Source of the DNA: Caenibius tardaugens NBRC 16725
Lineage (GTDB): Bacteria; Pseudomonadota; Alphaproteobacteria; Sphingomonadales; Sphingomonadaceae
Assembly (NCBI RefSeq): GCF_003860345.1
Contig: NZ_CP034179.1
Coordinates: 1,968,001-2,032,000, forward strand
Length of the DNA stretch: 64,000 nucleotides
Reading direction: 5' to 3'
In this document: positions 8,432 to 16,521 of the stretch, one piece after another
Layout: the number at the start of each line of letters is the position of its first letter
Position numbering within the stretch: position 1 is the stretch's first letter
Notes under the pieces: model-generated
What the model saw: the letters and a program-made list of their open reading frames with translations, nothing else
Database searches by the model: none
Told to the model about the DNA's origin: nothing
Made by a program: the position numbers and the translations under genes

Positions 8432-8890
8432 ATGAAAATCGGTGATCTTGCCAGGCTCACGGGCACCCGCGTTGAGACCATCCGCTTCTACGAAAAGGAA
8501 GGACTGATTTCGTCGCAGAGGCGGACTAGCGGCAACTACCGCATCTATCAGCAGGAGCATCTCAACCGGCTTTCCTTCATTCGTCGATCTCGCGACCTCG
8601 GCTTTACGCTCGGTCAAGTGCGCACACTGCTGGACCTCGCCGACGATAATTCCCGTTCGTGCGCGGCGGTTGACGAGATAACGCGCGACCAACTGCAATT
8701 CGTGGAACAGAAGATTCAAGACCTGAATGCGCTTAAATACGAGTTGTCCAACCTGCTCAACCAGTGCCGTCAGGGCACGATTGCCGACTGCCGGATAATT
8801 GATGCATTAGCGCCGAGCCGCAAATGCGATAGGACGATCGGAATGATCGAGCCTGCTACAAAAGCAATTCAGGCCTCGCGGCGGAGATAG
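8432..8890 (+). CDS. MerR-family metal-responsive regulator
   Basis: The ATG at 8432 starts a typical MerR N-terminus (MKIGDLARLTG), with the winged helix signature V-E-T-I-R-F-Y-E-K-E-G-L-I. The 152-residue product has a long dimer helix and a C-terminal metal loop with C-R-Q-G-T-I-A-D-C, plus an earlier cysteine (S-C-A-A-V-D) and a late one. That pattern is known from zinc, cadmium and lead sensors such as ZntR, CadR and PbrR. It is divergent from the CDF exporter and should bind the 8406-8426 palindrome. A longer reading frame begins at 8309, but it would overlap the operator and the CDF start, so it is not used. Confidence 0.9.
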   Translation: MKIGDLARLTGTRVETIRFYEKEGLISSQRRTSGNYRIYQQEHLNRLSFIRRSRDLGFTLGQVRTLLDLADDNSRSCAAVDEITRDQLQFVEQKIQDLNALKYELSNLLNQCRQGTIADCRIIDALAPSRKCDRTIGMIEPATKAIQASRRR

Positions 8891-8927
8891 TTCGAGAGAG
8901 TCGAACGTCGAGGGTTGTGTTGGGGCA

Positions 8928-9656
8928 TCATTTGTTGAACCGGAACCCGATGGTGAAGGACAGGTCGCGATCCTGTATTTCTTCGGGCGGAGCTGGAAAC
9001 GGGCTGACGCTCCGTAATGTTCTGAGCGCGAGGCGGTCGATCATCCTGTTGCCGCTCGAACGCGCGATGTCCGCGTCGACGATCGCGCCGTTCGCATCAA
9101 GCGTGAAACGCAGTGTCGCTTCGCCGGACAGGTGCATGCCATCGGGTCGGCGCGCCATCACTCGCCGCCACAGCATGAACTGGTAGCTGTTCCATACAGG
9201 ATCGGCGGTCTGCGGACTTTCTGCGGGAGGGACCGAAAGTTGGGCGACCGATATTGATGGGCTGACCTGCGGTCGCGACGGCAAAAGCACAGCCGGAAGC
9301 TTCGTCTCCTCTGCGTCATGGCCGTTTGTCGGCACGGAATGCGCGGGTGTTGATGGTACATCCGTATTTTGCGTCACAGGTGCCGCCCCATGCGACGCTG
9401 GCGTTTCAAGATTTTCCGATTTGTCCGGCATCGCGGGATCGTTAGGCAGGCTGAACAGATTGATCCGGCTTGCGTCCGAAACCGGAAGGCGAGATGGTAG
9501 GCCGGTCAATCCCAACGCCAGTCCCGCCACGAGCAGTCCGGTTAGCAGCAGCGACGCGCTTGCGCCAACCAGCCTCGCTCGAAGGTGCGCGCCGCCTTGG
9601 CCGGGATATACGAAATATCCCGGCCCTATTGCCTGACAGGATGGTCGATTGCCCAA
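8928..9656 (-). CDS. TonB-like energy transducer dedicated to the copper receptor
   Basis: The 242-residue product has one N-terminal membrane anchor (A-S-L-L-L-T-G-L-L-V-A-G-L-A-L, about residues 34-50), a linker rich in proline and serine, and a C-terminal TonB-like domain. The signature A-T-L-R-F-T-L-D-A-N-G-A-I-V-D-A falls around residues 183-198. It should pass proton-motive energy to an outer-membrane receptor. It begins 3 bases after the stop of the copper receptor gene, so it looks like a private partner of that receptor. ExbB and ExbD genes are not in the window, so they would have to be supplied from elsewhere. Confidence 0.85.
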   Translation of the reverse strand: MGNRPSCQAIGPGYFVYPGQGGAHLRARLVGASASLLLTGLLVAGLALGLTGLPSRLPVSDASRINLFSLPNDPAMPDKSENLETPASHGAAPVTQNTDVPSTPAHSVPTNGHDAEETKLPAVLLPSRPQVSPSISVAQLSVPPAESPQTADPVWNSYQFMLWRRVMARRPDGMHLSGEATLRFTLDANGAIVDADIARSSGNRMIDRLALRTLRSVSPFPAPPEEIQDRDLSFTIGFRFNK

Positions 9657-9659
9657 ACG

Positions 9660-11834
9660 TCAGAACTTGACGCCGAGGCCGACATTGACCGATCGCCCGC
9701 GTCCCGGCACCGGGCGCAGTACGCCTGTCGCCCCCAGGTCGCCCAGCGACATGCCACCGAGCGGTGCGTAATAGGGCTTGTCGAACAGGTTTTCCGCCGA
9801 GAGCGTGAAGCGGTAATTCTTCCAGCTATAGGCGACCTGGGCATCGAGGAGCGCATATCCCTTGGTGCGGGGTTCATTACGGGTCGGATCGACGCGATCC
9901 TTGTCCGCCGCCCAGGTAAGGTCGATGCGCGTCTCGAACCCATCCAGCCTGTGTTCGAGGCTGACCGTGCCGTTCAATGGCATCTGGTGGTAAAGCGGCG
10001 CGCCGTCACTCTTGTTTCGCCCACGCAACCAGCTCGCCTTGGCGGAAAGACGTCCCTTGCCGAAACGATCATTCGACCACAGCGGCACGGCCCCTGAAAC
10101 ATCGACGCCGTAGATTTCCGCGTCCTGATTGGCGAACTGCAACTGCACGAAGCCGGTCGGCATTCCCATCATGTCGGTGAAGTCCTGCAACTTCACCACA
10201 TCGATATAGTCGTTCACATTTGTGTAGTAGGGCGCGATCTTGAACGACCAGCCTTCGTCACCGCCATCACTCAGTGTTAGCGCGGCGCTGATCGTATCGG
10301 CCTTTTCCGGCTTCAAATCGAGATTGCCGACATAGCCGTTGCCGTCGCCGAACCAGCCGATCATGCTGCTCGACATGGCGCCACGGCCCCAGGTGTAGCG
10401 CTCATAGATATTTGGCGAGCGCACCTTGCGGGCATAGCCGAGTTCAAGCGTCGCGATCTCAGAAGGATCGTAGCGTAGCAGCGCCGAGCCATTCCAGTTG
10501 CTGTCGTGTCGGCTCCGGCTCGCGGCGTTGAAATCCGCCGCCGCCATCACGTCCGCCATCTGCATCATGTCAGTGCCATAAGGCGCGACGTCGCCGGTGT
10601 TCATCCAGACCTGATCGTTGCGGACGCCGGCGATCAGCGTAACGCCGCTTTCCCAACTATTCTCCCATTCGATGAACGTGCCGAGCCGGTCGCGCTTGGC
10701 ACCATTGACGTTGATAAAGGTGTTCGGCCCCATCATCATGCTGCCCGCGACCGGTGGCCAATAGTCGTTGAGCCACTGGTGCTGAAACTCGTTGCCGATC
10801 CGCAGCCTCCCCACGCCGCCCAGCAGGATGTCGGCCTTCACAATGTAGCCGGCCTGGCGCACCTCGGTGTTCATCGGCATCCCGCCGCCGGCGGTACCGC
10901 CCTTGTCGTCGAGGAAGTTCATCTCGTGGTCGGTCTTGCGATAATGCGCCCGCACATCGAGATCGCCCCAGTCGAAGGCCCCCGCATAATGGCCGTTGAG
11001 GAACCAGCTCTTGTTGGACGTCATGTCCATATATTGGTTGGGAAAGCCCTCATAGGGCGAGAAATGATAGCCGCCCTTGAGCTCGAACAGGCCGATATCG
11101 GTCTGTGCGGCGAGATTGAGGCTGTGATCGGTCTTGGCGAACTCGGACGAGCGCACCTTTCCAAGCGAGCCGCCGCCCTCGAAATTGTCGGCTTGCGTGT
11201 AGGAGCCGTTATAGGTCAGGCTCAGCGTGTCGCTGGCAGCCGTGACCGACAGCGCGCCGCCGAAGCCATCGCCATTGCTGCGATAAAAGGCCGACGCCTC
11301 TCCGGTCAGCAGGGTCTGCTCCGAGGACGCAAATTGGGGCGGCGCGGTTTCGACCGCGATGATCCCGCCGATGCTGTCGCCGCCGGCGCTGACCGGCGAG
11401 ACGCCAGTGATGACGCCTATCGAGCGGATCGTCTGCGGATCGGTGTAGGACAGCGGCGGGTTCATGTCGTTGGGACAAGCCGAGGCGATCGTGACCCCAT
11501 CGATGGTGATACCGAGACGCTGGGCATCAAGGCCGCGAATGACCGGCAGCGTCGAGAACCCACCCGCCGAGCGGCCGCTGACACCGGGAAGCGATTGCAG
11601 CAGTTTTGCCGTATCGCTCGACTCTGCCTGGCGAGCGCGCAGATCCGATCGGTCGATGCGTTCGGGTGCTGCAGGTGACATATCCTGGCTAGCCGTGGAA
11701 TCGACATCGACGTCCGGAAGCGCTGTTGCTTCCTGGGAAAAGGCAGGCGCGGACAGCCCCAACAAGGCAACGCTGGAAAGCAGGCAGCAGGATGCACGGC
11801 CGCGGGCCGCGCGAAAACCATTGGCATATGACAT
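9660..11834 (-). CDS. OprC/NosA-like TonB-dependent copper receptor
   Basis: The 724-residue outer-membrane protein has a signal peptide (cleaved after A-F-S-Q), a plug domain (L-R-A-R-Q-A-E-S-S-D-T-A) and a 22-strand-type barrel ending in F. The plug contains C120-P-N-D-M124 and the barrel contains H303-E-M305. These match the CxxxM and HxM ligand pattern that I recall forming the mononuclear copper site of Pseudomonas OprC, in a protein of closely similar size. A methionine-rich loop (D-M-M-Q-M-A-D-V-M) adds copper affinity. It is followed at 3 bases by its own TonB gene and preceded by a DUF2946 gene. Copper uptake or periplasmic copper sequestration is the likely role. Confidence 0.9.
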   Translation of the reverse strand: MSYANGFRAARGRASCCLLSSVALLGLSAPAFSQEATALPDVDVDSTASQDMSPAAPERIDRSDLRARQAESSDTAKLLQSLPGVSGRSAGGFSTLPVIRGLDAQRLGITIDGVTIASACPNDMNPPLSYTDPQTIRSIGVITGVSPVSAGGDSIGGIIAVETAPPQFASSEQTLLTGEASAFYRSNGDGFGGALSVTAASDTLSLTYNGSYTQADNFEGGGSLGKVRSSEFAKTDHSLNLAAQTDIGLFELKGGYHFSPYEGFPNQYMDMTSNKSWFLNGHYAGAFDWGDLDVRAHYRKTDHEMNFLDDKGGTAGGGMPMNTEVRQAGYIVKADILLGGVGRLRIGNEFQHQWLNDYWPPVAGSMMMGPNTFINVNGAKRDRLGTFIEWENSWESGVTLIAGVRNDQVWMNTGDVAPYGTDMMQMADVMAAADFNAASRSRHDSNWNGSALLRYDPSEIATLELGYARKVRSPNIYERYTWGRGAMSSSMIGWFGDGNGYVGNLDLKPEKADTISAALTLSDGGDEGWSFKIAPYYTNVNDYIDVVKLQDFTDMMGMPTGFVQLQFANQDAEIYGVDVSGAVPLWSNDRFGKGRLSAKASWLRGRNKSDGAPLYHQMPLNGTVSLEHRLDGFETRIDLTWAADKDRVDPTRNEPRTKGYALLDAQVAYSWKNYRFTLSAENLFDKPYYAPLGGMSLGDLGATGVLRPVPGRGRSVNVGLGVKF

Positions 11835-11870
11835 TATAAATCTCGCAATTGAGCAGGCCCCATCGGGCCG

Positions 11871-11892
11871 GTCCCCCTGAACAGAGGGGGAC
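11871..11892. repeat. Perfect inverted repeat GTCCCCCT-N6-AGGGGGAC before the copper receptor
   Basis: Two perfect 8-base arms flank a 6-base centre, 37-58 bases upstream of the receptor start. The GC-rich arms look like an operator or a leader hairpin of the receptor mRNA. No T tract follows on either strand, so it is not a simple terminator. The G/C-run symmetry is reminiscent of CsoR/RcnR operators, but no such regulator is visible. Confidence 0.45.
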
Positions 11893-11933
11893 AGGAAATA
11901 AGCGCGCCGGCCTGCGGGCCGGGAAGCTTGCTA

Positions 11934-12350
11934 TCAACTCAAAGCGACGGGAGGGGCCTGCGATGGCGGTGGCGGGGCAGCCATGCCGCGGCCGGGCGCA
12001 AGGCCGACAAGCGGAGCGCCATTTCGGTGCAGATCGAACCCGGCGATAGGCGCCGGTAGCCGGACATTGTCCGCTGCAGCCAGAGGCGCGGCATTGCTTG
12101 CGAACGCGCAGGTCTTATCCGGTTGCCCGTCTTTATGACCATCATGATCCTGATGATCCTTGTCGAAGGGGATCACCATGGTCATCGAAGCCGGGCCGGT
12201 GCCGGTGCACAACATGACGCGGATAACGCCGTGCGCATCGGGCGCAGGCATAAAGCCACGCGGCATCAGCAAGCTGGTCGCCAGCAGCAGAAGAGCGAAA
12301 AGCCACAATGTCCCTGCGTGCCACGACGTCGAGAGGACTCGGTGCGTCAT
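11934..12350 (-). CDS. DUF2946-type secreted protein, copper module
   Basis: The 138-residue product has a long hydrophobic signal (L-F-A-L-L-L-L-A-T-S-L-L-M), the Cys-containing segment R-V-M-L-C-T-G-T-G and a His-rich stretch D-H-Q-D-H-D-G-H-K-D-G. This is the usual layout of small DUF2946 proteins encoded beside copper receptors and copper-resistance genes. A periplasmic copper-binding or copper-sensing role is the usual guess. It lies 99 bases before the receptor start, with the receptor operator-like repeat in between. Confidence 0.78.
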   Translation of the reverse strand: MTHRVLSTSWHAGTLWLFALLLLATSLLMPRGFMPAPDAHGVIRVMLCTGTGPASMTMVIPFDKDHQDHDGHKDGQPDKTCAFASNAAPLAAADNVRLPAPIAGFDLHRNGAPLVGLAPGRGMAAPPPPSQAPPVALS

Positions 12351-12506
12351 GGACTGCCTGTTAGCCGCATGTGGCGGTCCATCTCAACAATGGAAAAGCC
12401 GGATCGGGATTTGGCGATCGACAATGAACGGCTCTAGCGTGTTTTGATCGCTTCGGTCCGGTGGCTTCGCTAAGGTGTGCGAAACCCGTCGCGGTGAGGA
12501 GGATGA

Positions 12507-13301
12507 ATGCCGATCAGGGATATCGTCATTGATGCGAGCCCAAAAGAGGGGATCGAGCAACTCTTCTCCTGGGTCGACCGATTCAACGAGCGGCTCCAGG
12601 CGCGTTTGTCATGCGTGTCGTACGCCTGGCCCAAATCTGACCTCGAGGAGGCGCTTCTCAATCCGCTCGGAACTGCCGGATTCGAGCGACGCATGGAAAT
12701 GGAAATCGCATCCGTGCGGGATGCCGGAACGAAGATCCTGAAGTCTCCCGATACAAGCTGGTGTACCGGCATCGCGCAACCGGACGACGCGATTCTTGAT
12801 CACCTCCATACTGCGGATATGCTTGTCTCGATCGCAGGATCGAGCCGTCAATGCGTCACGCCGGACCCGATCGACCTTGCGGTTCGCTCTGGAACGCCTG
12901 TTCTCAGGCTAAAAAGCGGCATTAAAGCTGCCCCGATCGGAGTCGCCGTTGTCGCCTGGAAGGATGGCGCGGCAGCGCGGCACGCCTTGCATGCGTCGCG
13001 CGCACTGCTGGCGTTGGCGAACGAAATTCAGGTCGTGGGCGTCGGCGACGAGGTCGCGATGCGGAGGCTGGACGAGGTTGTCGACTTTCTCAGGCGATCG
13101 GGCTTGCCGGCCCGGGCGATCCACTTGCCCGATCCCAAAGGTCGCCCTGGCGAGGTGATCATCGACCATGCCCTAGCGTCCGGGGCTGACATCGTCATTT
13201 CCGGGGCTCGCAGCGAACGAACCTTGCGCGACCGGCTGTTCGGCAATGCCACCAGACAGTTCACTCAATGCTCCGAACTTTCCTGGTACATGACTGGATA
13301 A
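12507..13301 (+). CDS. Universal-stress-protein-like protein
   Basis: The 264-residue product has no signal peptide and resembles two degenerate Usp domains in tandem. The C-terminal part reads A-D-I-V-I-S-G-A-R-S-E-R-T-L-R-D-R-L-F-G, the Usp ATP-loop region in modified form, followed by N-A-T-R-Q-F. Usp proteins bind nucleotides or small effectors during stress and their exact role varies. It is transcribed away from the copper module and towards the recombinase. The assignment rests on the C-terminal motif. Confidence 0.65.
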   Translation: MPIRDIVIDASPKEGIEQLFSWVDRFNERLQARLSCVSYAWPKSDLEEALLNPLGTAGFERRMEMEIASVRDAGTKILKSPDTSWCTGIAQPDDAILDHLHTADMLVSIAGSSRQCVTPDPIDLAVRSGTPVLRLKSGIKAAPIGVAVVAWKDGAAARHALHASRALLALANEIQVVGVGDEVAMRRLDEVVDFLRRSGLPARAIHLPDPKGRPGEVIIDHALASGADIVISGARSERTLRDRLFGNATRQFTQCSELSWYMTG

Positions 13302-13522
13302 TTGATACGCTCGCGAAAACCTCCAGATCGGCGACACTCTGCTGATGAGGAATCTGACGGTACGAGCTTCTCATCGACTGCCGACGTCGCCAGCTCATTC
13401 GGTTGTTGCGCGGTCGCCGAGGCATTCTTTGCCGGATACGAGCACAGGCCAGCCCGCCTTCGGCCCGCTTAAGGACGAAGAGCGATCGCAATACAACTGC
13501 TTTGGAGTCGGCACTGGCAACT
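13302..13522. other. Gap between the Usp-like gene and the integrase
   Basis: About 220 bases lie between the Usp-like gene and the convergent integrase gene. Nothing convincing was seen in it: the reading frames on both strands lack ribosome-binding sites and family features. Confidence 0.5.
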
Positions 13523-14890
13523 TTACGCGGCCATCGGTAGGCACGTCGAATCATCGATTCCAGGCTGGCTGTCACCATCTGCAAGACCGAGGAATCGAGA
13601 CAAGGCTGCTTGGCGCGACATGCGATCAAGGGCGTATGATGTGTGGCTGAGCAACATTCCGTCCAACAGGCCCGCAATATAGCCTGAGATGGTATCTGCG
13701 GCCATGATCAGCGCCGTATCGAGCGTATGAATATACTTGCTTGTCACACTATTGCGAGAGTGACCCACGATCGCGGATATGGTCGCCTCAGTGAATCCCA
13801 GGTCATTGCCAAGGCTCGCGAAGCTGTGACGCAGTACGTGAGGCGTCATCCACTCCAACTCCGTGCCTTTGAAGATCGCCCGCCACTGACGGGGAAACCC
13901 ACCAAAGGCTTGGTCGCGTCTCCGGATTCCCCGGAAAACAAATGTCTGCTCCTCGATCGGACGGAGGCTTTCGAACCGGTCGATCACACGTAGGCCGATC
14001 GGCCTGACGGACGCGCCTTCCTTACTATCGTTCAATCGCAGGCAGCTTTCGTCGGCGTCGAATTCGCTCCACTCCAGCCCAATGATTTCGCTGCGGCGCG
14101 CGCCCGTCAGCGCAATAAGCCGCGCGATCTCTACAGTCATCGAAAAGTTGGGGTTCCGACCCGCATCGTTTAAAATCTCGCCAAACCGTCGGTATTCCGA
14201 TTCAGTCAGGCGTCGAGTACGGACCTGGTCCTTTGGCTTCTTGACGCCGGCAGCAGGATTGACCTCAATGATGCCCGCATCTTTGGCATAGGTCAGAATT
14301 CCTCCGAGCAAACCCACAGTGCGGTTCGCCGTCCCGGCGCCGCCCTTGACGATGGAGCGGCCGCGGAGTGTCTTCGTCTTGACGTTTCGACGGGTCTTTC
14401 CCGCCATCACATCTTTAAGAACTTTCGTGACATCGGCCTTTGTCAAATCTTTCACCCGGCGTGTGCCGATCAGCGGCACGATATGACGATGAATACGCCC
14501 CTTGTCAGATACGATTGTTCCGGACCGTTTGGGTCGGCCACCTTTGCCCAGGATCAGCCCTTCCTCCAAATCCTTGAGGTAAAGATCGCACAGCTCCTTG
14601 ACCGTGATCGACTTGTGGTCGAGCTGTCTCTCCTCTGCGGGATTCTTGCCTTGCGCGATCCGGCCGAGAAGCACCTTTGCTTCCTTTCGCGCCATCTCCG
14701 GCGTCCAGACACCGTGCAAGCCGATCGTGAATCGCCGGGTCCGTCCAAGCGCACGGTACTGAACGAGATAGCTGCGTTTCCCTGAAGCGAAGACCCTCAG
14801 GCCGAAACCGGGAAGCTCATCGTCCCAAACGAAATAGTCCTTTTCACGAACCTCAGCAGCATCCACATTGCGCTTGTTGATCTTGGCCAT
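13523..14890 (-). CDS. int: Tyrosine recombinase (integrase) of the island
   Basis: The ATG at 14890 follows GGAGG at about 9 bases and gives a roughly 455-residue integrase starting MAKINKRNVDAAEV. It has the DUF4102-like N-terminal region, a core-binding domain with the phrase V-K-E-L-C-D-L-Y-L-K-D-L and a catalytic domain. Catalytic residues appear as R in T-G-A-R-R-S-E-I, H and R in T-P-H-V-L-R-H-S-F, H in V-G-H-S-R-N and the nucleophile Y in T-S-K-Y-I-H. A C-terminal tail of about 60 residues follows the tyrosine. Proximity to the tRNA fragment at 15084 supports it as the element integrase. A longer frame upstream of 14890 is rejected because it would use no better start. Confidence 0.9.
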   Translation of the reverse strand: MAKINKRNVDAAEVREKDYFVWDDELPGFGLRVFASGKRSYLVQYRALGRTRRFTIGLHGVWTPEMARKEAKVLLGRIAQGKNPAEERQLDHKSITVKELCDLYLKDLEEGLILGKGGRPKRSGTIVSDKGRIHRHIVPLIGTRRVKDLTKADVTKVLKDVMAGKTRRNVKTKTLRGRSIVKGGAGTANRTVGLLGGILTYAKDAGIIEVNPAAGVKKPKDQVRTRRLTESEYRRFGEILNDAGRNPNFSMTVEIARLIALTGARRSEIIGLEWSEFDADESCLRLNDSKEGASVRPIGLRVIDRFESLRPIEEQTFVFRGIRRRDQAFGGFPRQWRAIFKGTELEWMTPHVLRHSFASLGNDLGFTEATISAIVGHSRNSVTSKYIHTLDTALIMAADTISGYIAGLLDGMLLSHTSYALDRMSRQAALSRFLGLADGDSQPGIDDSTCLPMAA

Positions 14891-14920
14891 GGCGAAATAC
14901 CTCCAGCGTCTGAGCTGCTT

Positions 14921-14942
14921 CCACGGAAGCACCACGGAAGCA
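14921..14942. repeat. Tandem 11-base repeat upstream of the integrase
   Basis: CCACGGAAGCA occurs twice head to tail, 31-52 bases upstream of the integrase start. Tandem short repeats beside an integrase can be arm-type binding sites for the integrase or its excision factor. Only the repetition is seen here. Confidence 0.4.
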
Positions 14943-15083
14943 GGTGGGAGCAAAGTCCCGGAAACAACAGCGTACCAGCGGCGTATTCTATTTTAGAAAA
15001 AAGCCAATGAATATAGAGAATTAGCGTAGATTTTCGTAATTTGGCATAGAACATCAGACCGTGGCGTGGCCTATGTTTTAATT

Positions 15084-15128
15084 CTCCGAAGGCAGGGGTC
15101 ACAGGTTCGAATCCTGTCGGGTGCGCCA
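15084..15128 (+). mobile_element. 3' fragment of tRNA-Arg(CCG), island attachment site
   Basis: The sequence contains an anticodon loop CTCCGAA (anticodon CCG), the 3' anticodon stem GGCAG, a T arm ACAGG-TTCGAAT-CCTGT, the 3' acceptor arm CGGGTGC, discriminator G and CCA. No D arm or 5' acceptor strand precedes it, so it is not a complete tRNA gene. It marks the right attachment site of the island. The minus-strand reading of this fragment gives the well-known spurious protein start MAHPTGFEPVTPAFGE. Confidence 0.75.
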
Positions 15129-15139
15129 CACTGCACCGA

Positions 15140-16438
15140 TTATGCCGTGATGGCTGCAGTCTCCGTCAGCGCTGTTTTTGATCGGATCGTCAGGATCAGT
15201 GCTGCGGCAATCAGGCACAGGACGCCTGCGGTGACGAATGCTGGCATGTAGCTCTGCAGAAATGTGCGTGAGAAGCCGCCGCCATAGGCCGCAGATGCCG
15301 CGCCAATCTGGTGCCCGGCGAAAATCCAGCCGAACACAATGTTCGACCGTTCCCCGCCAAACCGTTGTGCGGTCAGTTTCACAGTGGGTGGAACGGTTGC
15401 CACCCAGTCGAGGCCATAGAACATCGCGAAGATCGACAGGCTGTAGAGCGAGAAATCGCTGTAGGGCAGGTACAGCAGCGAGGCGCCGCGCAAGCCGTAA
15501 TACCAGAACAACAGCCAGCGATTGTCGAAACGATCGGATAGCCAGCCCGAGCCAAGCGTACCGGCAAAATCGAACAGGCCCATCAGCGCCAGCATGGACG
15601 CTGCACCCATGGCGGCGAGGCCGTAATCGCCGCACAGCGCGATAAAATGGGTCTGGACCAGGCCATTGGTGCTGGCCCCGCAAATGAAGAACGTGAAAAA
15701 CAGGACCCAGAACGTGGGCACGCGTGCGGCATCGCGCAGCACGACGATGGGGTGCAGCAACAGGGCGCCAAGCTGGGCGTGTTGGGATGGCGGGTGGACG
15801 ATTTCTGTTGCGCCATAAGGGGGCAGGCCGAGATCGGACGGGCGGTCACGCATCAGCAGCAGCACGATGATTGCGGCCAACACTACGGCGCCCACGACGA
15901 ATGTCATGGCCGCGCGCCAGCCAAAATGGGCGGTGAGATTCGCCAGCAGCGGCAGAAACGCCAATTGGCCCGTGGCCGTGCTGGCCGCGAGAAGCCCCAT
16001 GACAAGGCCGCGCCGCGCCGAAAACCAGCGCGTTGCCACCGTCGCGCCGAGCACCATCGCGGTCAGCCCGGTACCCACGCCAATGACCACACCCCAAAGC
16101 AGGAACAGCTGCCACAGCCGCGTCATGCCAAGCGACAGGACTATGCCGCCGGTAATGATACCAAGCGAAACCAACATCATCCGGCGGACACCAAACCGGT
16201 TCATGAATGCCGCTGCAAAAGGCCCCATCAGGCCAAACAGCAGGAAGCGAACCGCGAGCGCGCCCGAGATATCCGATGCGCTCCAGCCGAATTCTTCCTG
16301 CAACGGTACGATGAATACCCCGGGCGCACCGATAGTGCCCGCCACGGTCAGCATGGTCAGGAATGTTACGCCCAGAATGACAAACCCGTAGTGGCGGCCC
16401 CGGTGTGCGACAGTTCGGGCGACAGTATTCGACAGCAT
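15140..16438 (-). CDS. Major facilitator superfamily transporter
   Basis: The start at 16438 gives a 432-residue MFS protein with 12 predicted membrane helices. It has a typical loop motif after helix 2 (F-M-N-R-F-G-V-R-R-M) and a second half with the D-R-F-D-N-R-W variant. Substrate residues are not recognisable; an organic acid or aromatic compound is plausible given the OFA/MCT-like look. The TetR gene is divergent, with a perfect palindrome between them, so the transporter is probably induced by its substrate. It is the first chromosomal gene right of the island boundary. A 63-residue upstream extension is possible but would overlap the operator. Confidence 0.88.
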   Translation of the reverse strand: MLSNTVARTVAHRGRHYGFVILGVTFLTMLTVAGTIGAPGVFIVPLQEEFGWSASDISGALAVRFLLFGLMGPFAAAFMNRFGVRRMMLVSLGIITGGIVLSLGMTRLWQLFLLWGVVIGVGTGLTAMVLGATVATRWFSARRGLVMGLLAASTATGQLAFLPLLANLTAHFGWRAAMTFVVGAVVLAAIIVLLLMRDRPSDLGLPPYGATEIVHPPSQHAQLGALLLHPIVVLRDAARVPTFWVLFFTFFICGASTNGLVQTHFIALCGDYGLAAMGAASMLALMGLFDFAGTLGSGWLSDRFDNRWLLFWYYGLRGASLLYLPYSDFSLYSLSIFAMFYGLDWVATVPPTVKLTAQRFGGERSNIVFGWIFAGHQIGAASAAYGGGFSRTFLQSYMPAFVTAGVLCLIAAALILTIRSKTALTETAAITA

Positions 16439-16471
16439 GGAGCAAAAGCGCCTTGTCTTGAGTCTTGCCGT

Positions 16472-16491
16472 TATATGATTGCTATCATATA
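16472..16491. promoter_or_regulatory. Operator-like palindrome between the MFS and TetR genes
   Basis: TATATGAT-TGCT-ATCATATA is a perfect 8-base inverted repeat around a 4-base centre. It lies 30 bases from the TetR start and 34 from the MFS start. The position in a divergent promoter region fits autoregulation by the adjacent TetR protein. Confidence 0.7.
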
Positions 16492-16521
16492 TATAGTCAA
16501 CCGCAGCAGGAGCAACGCGCG

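Larger units (their letters stand above)
1..15128. mobile_element. Right end of an integrated metal-resistance island
   Basis: This stretch carries metal efflux genes, copper uptake genes and a stress gene. It ends with a tyrosine recombinase and a 3' fragment of a tRNA-Arg gene at 15084-15128. Integration at a tRNA 3' end rebuilds the tRNA at one boundary and leaves a 3' fragment at the other, so the fragment's direction places the element to its left. The left end and the rebuilt tRNA would lie before position 1. The boundary is inferred from gene content and the fragment; the second repeat was not seen. Confidence 0.65.

Noticed and set aside
13261-13677. A 138-residue basic frame on the minus strand near the integrase
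   Set aside because: It overlaps the integrase in another frame and shows no family feature or ribosome-binding site.
15084-15128. A complete tRNA-Arg gene
   Set aside because: Only the 3' part from the anticodon loop is present; the sequence before it does not form a D arm or acceptor strand.
14797-15129. A 110-residue minus-strand protein starting MAHPTGFEPVTPAFGE
   Set aside because: It is the antisense reading of the tRNA-Arg fragment, a well-known spurious annotation.
15099-15683. A 194-residue minus-strand frame over the MFS gene
   Set aside because: Its end also derives from the tRNA fragment and the rest is a shadow of the MFS gene.
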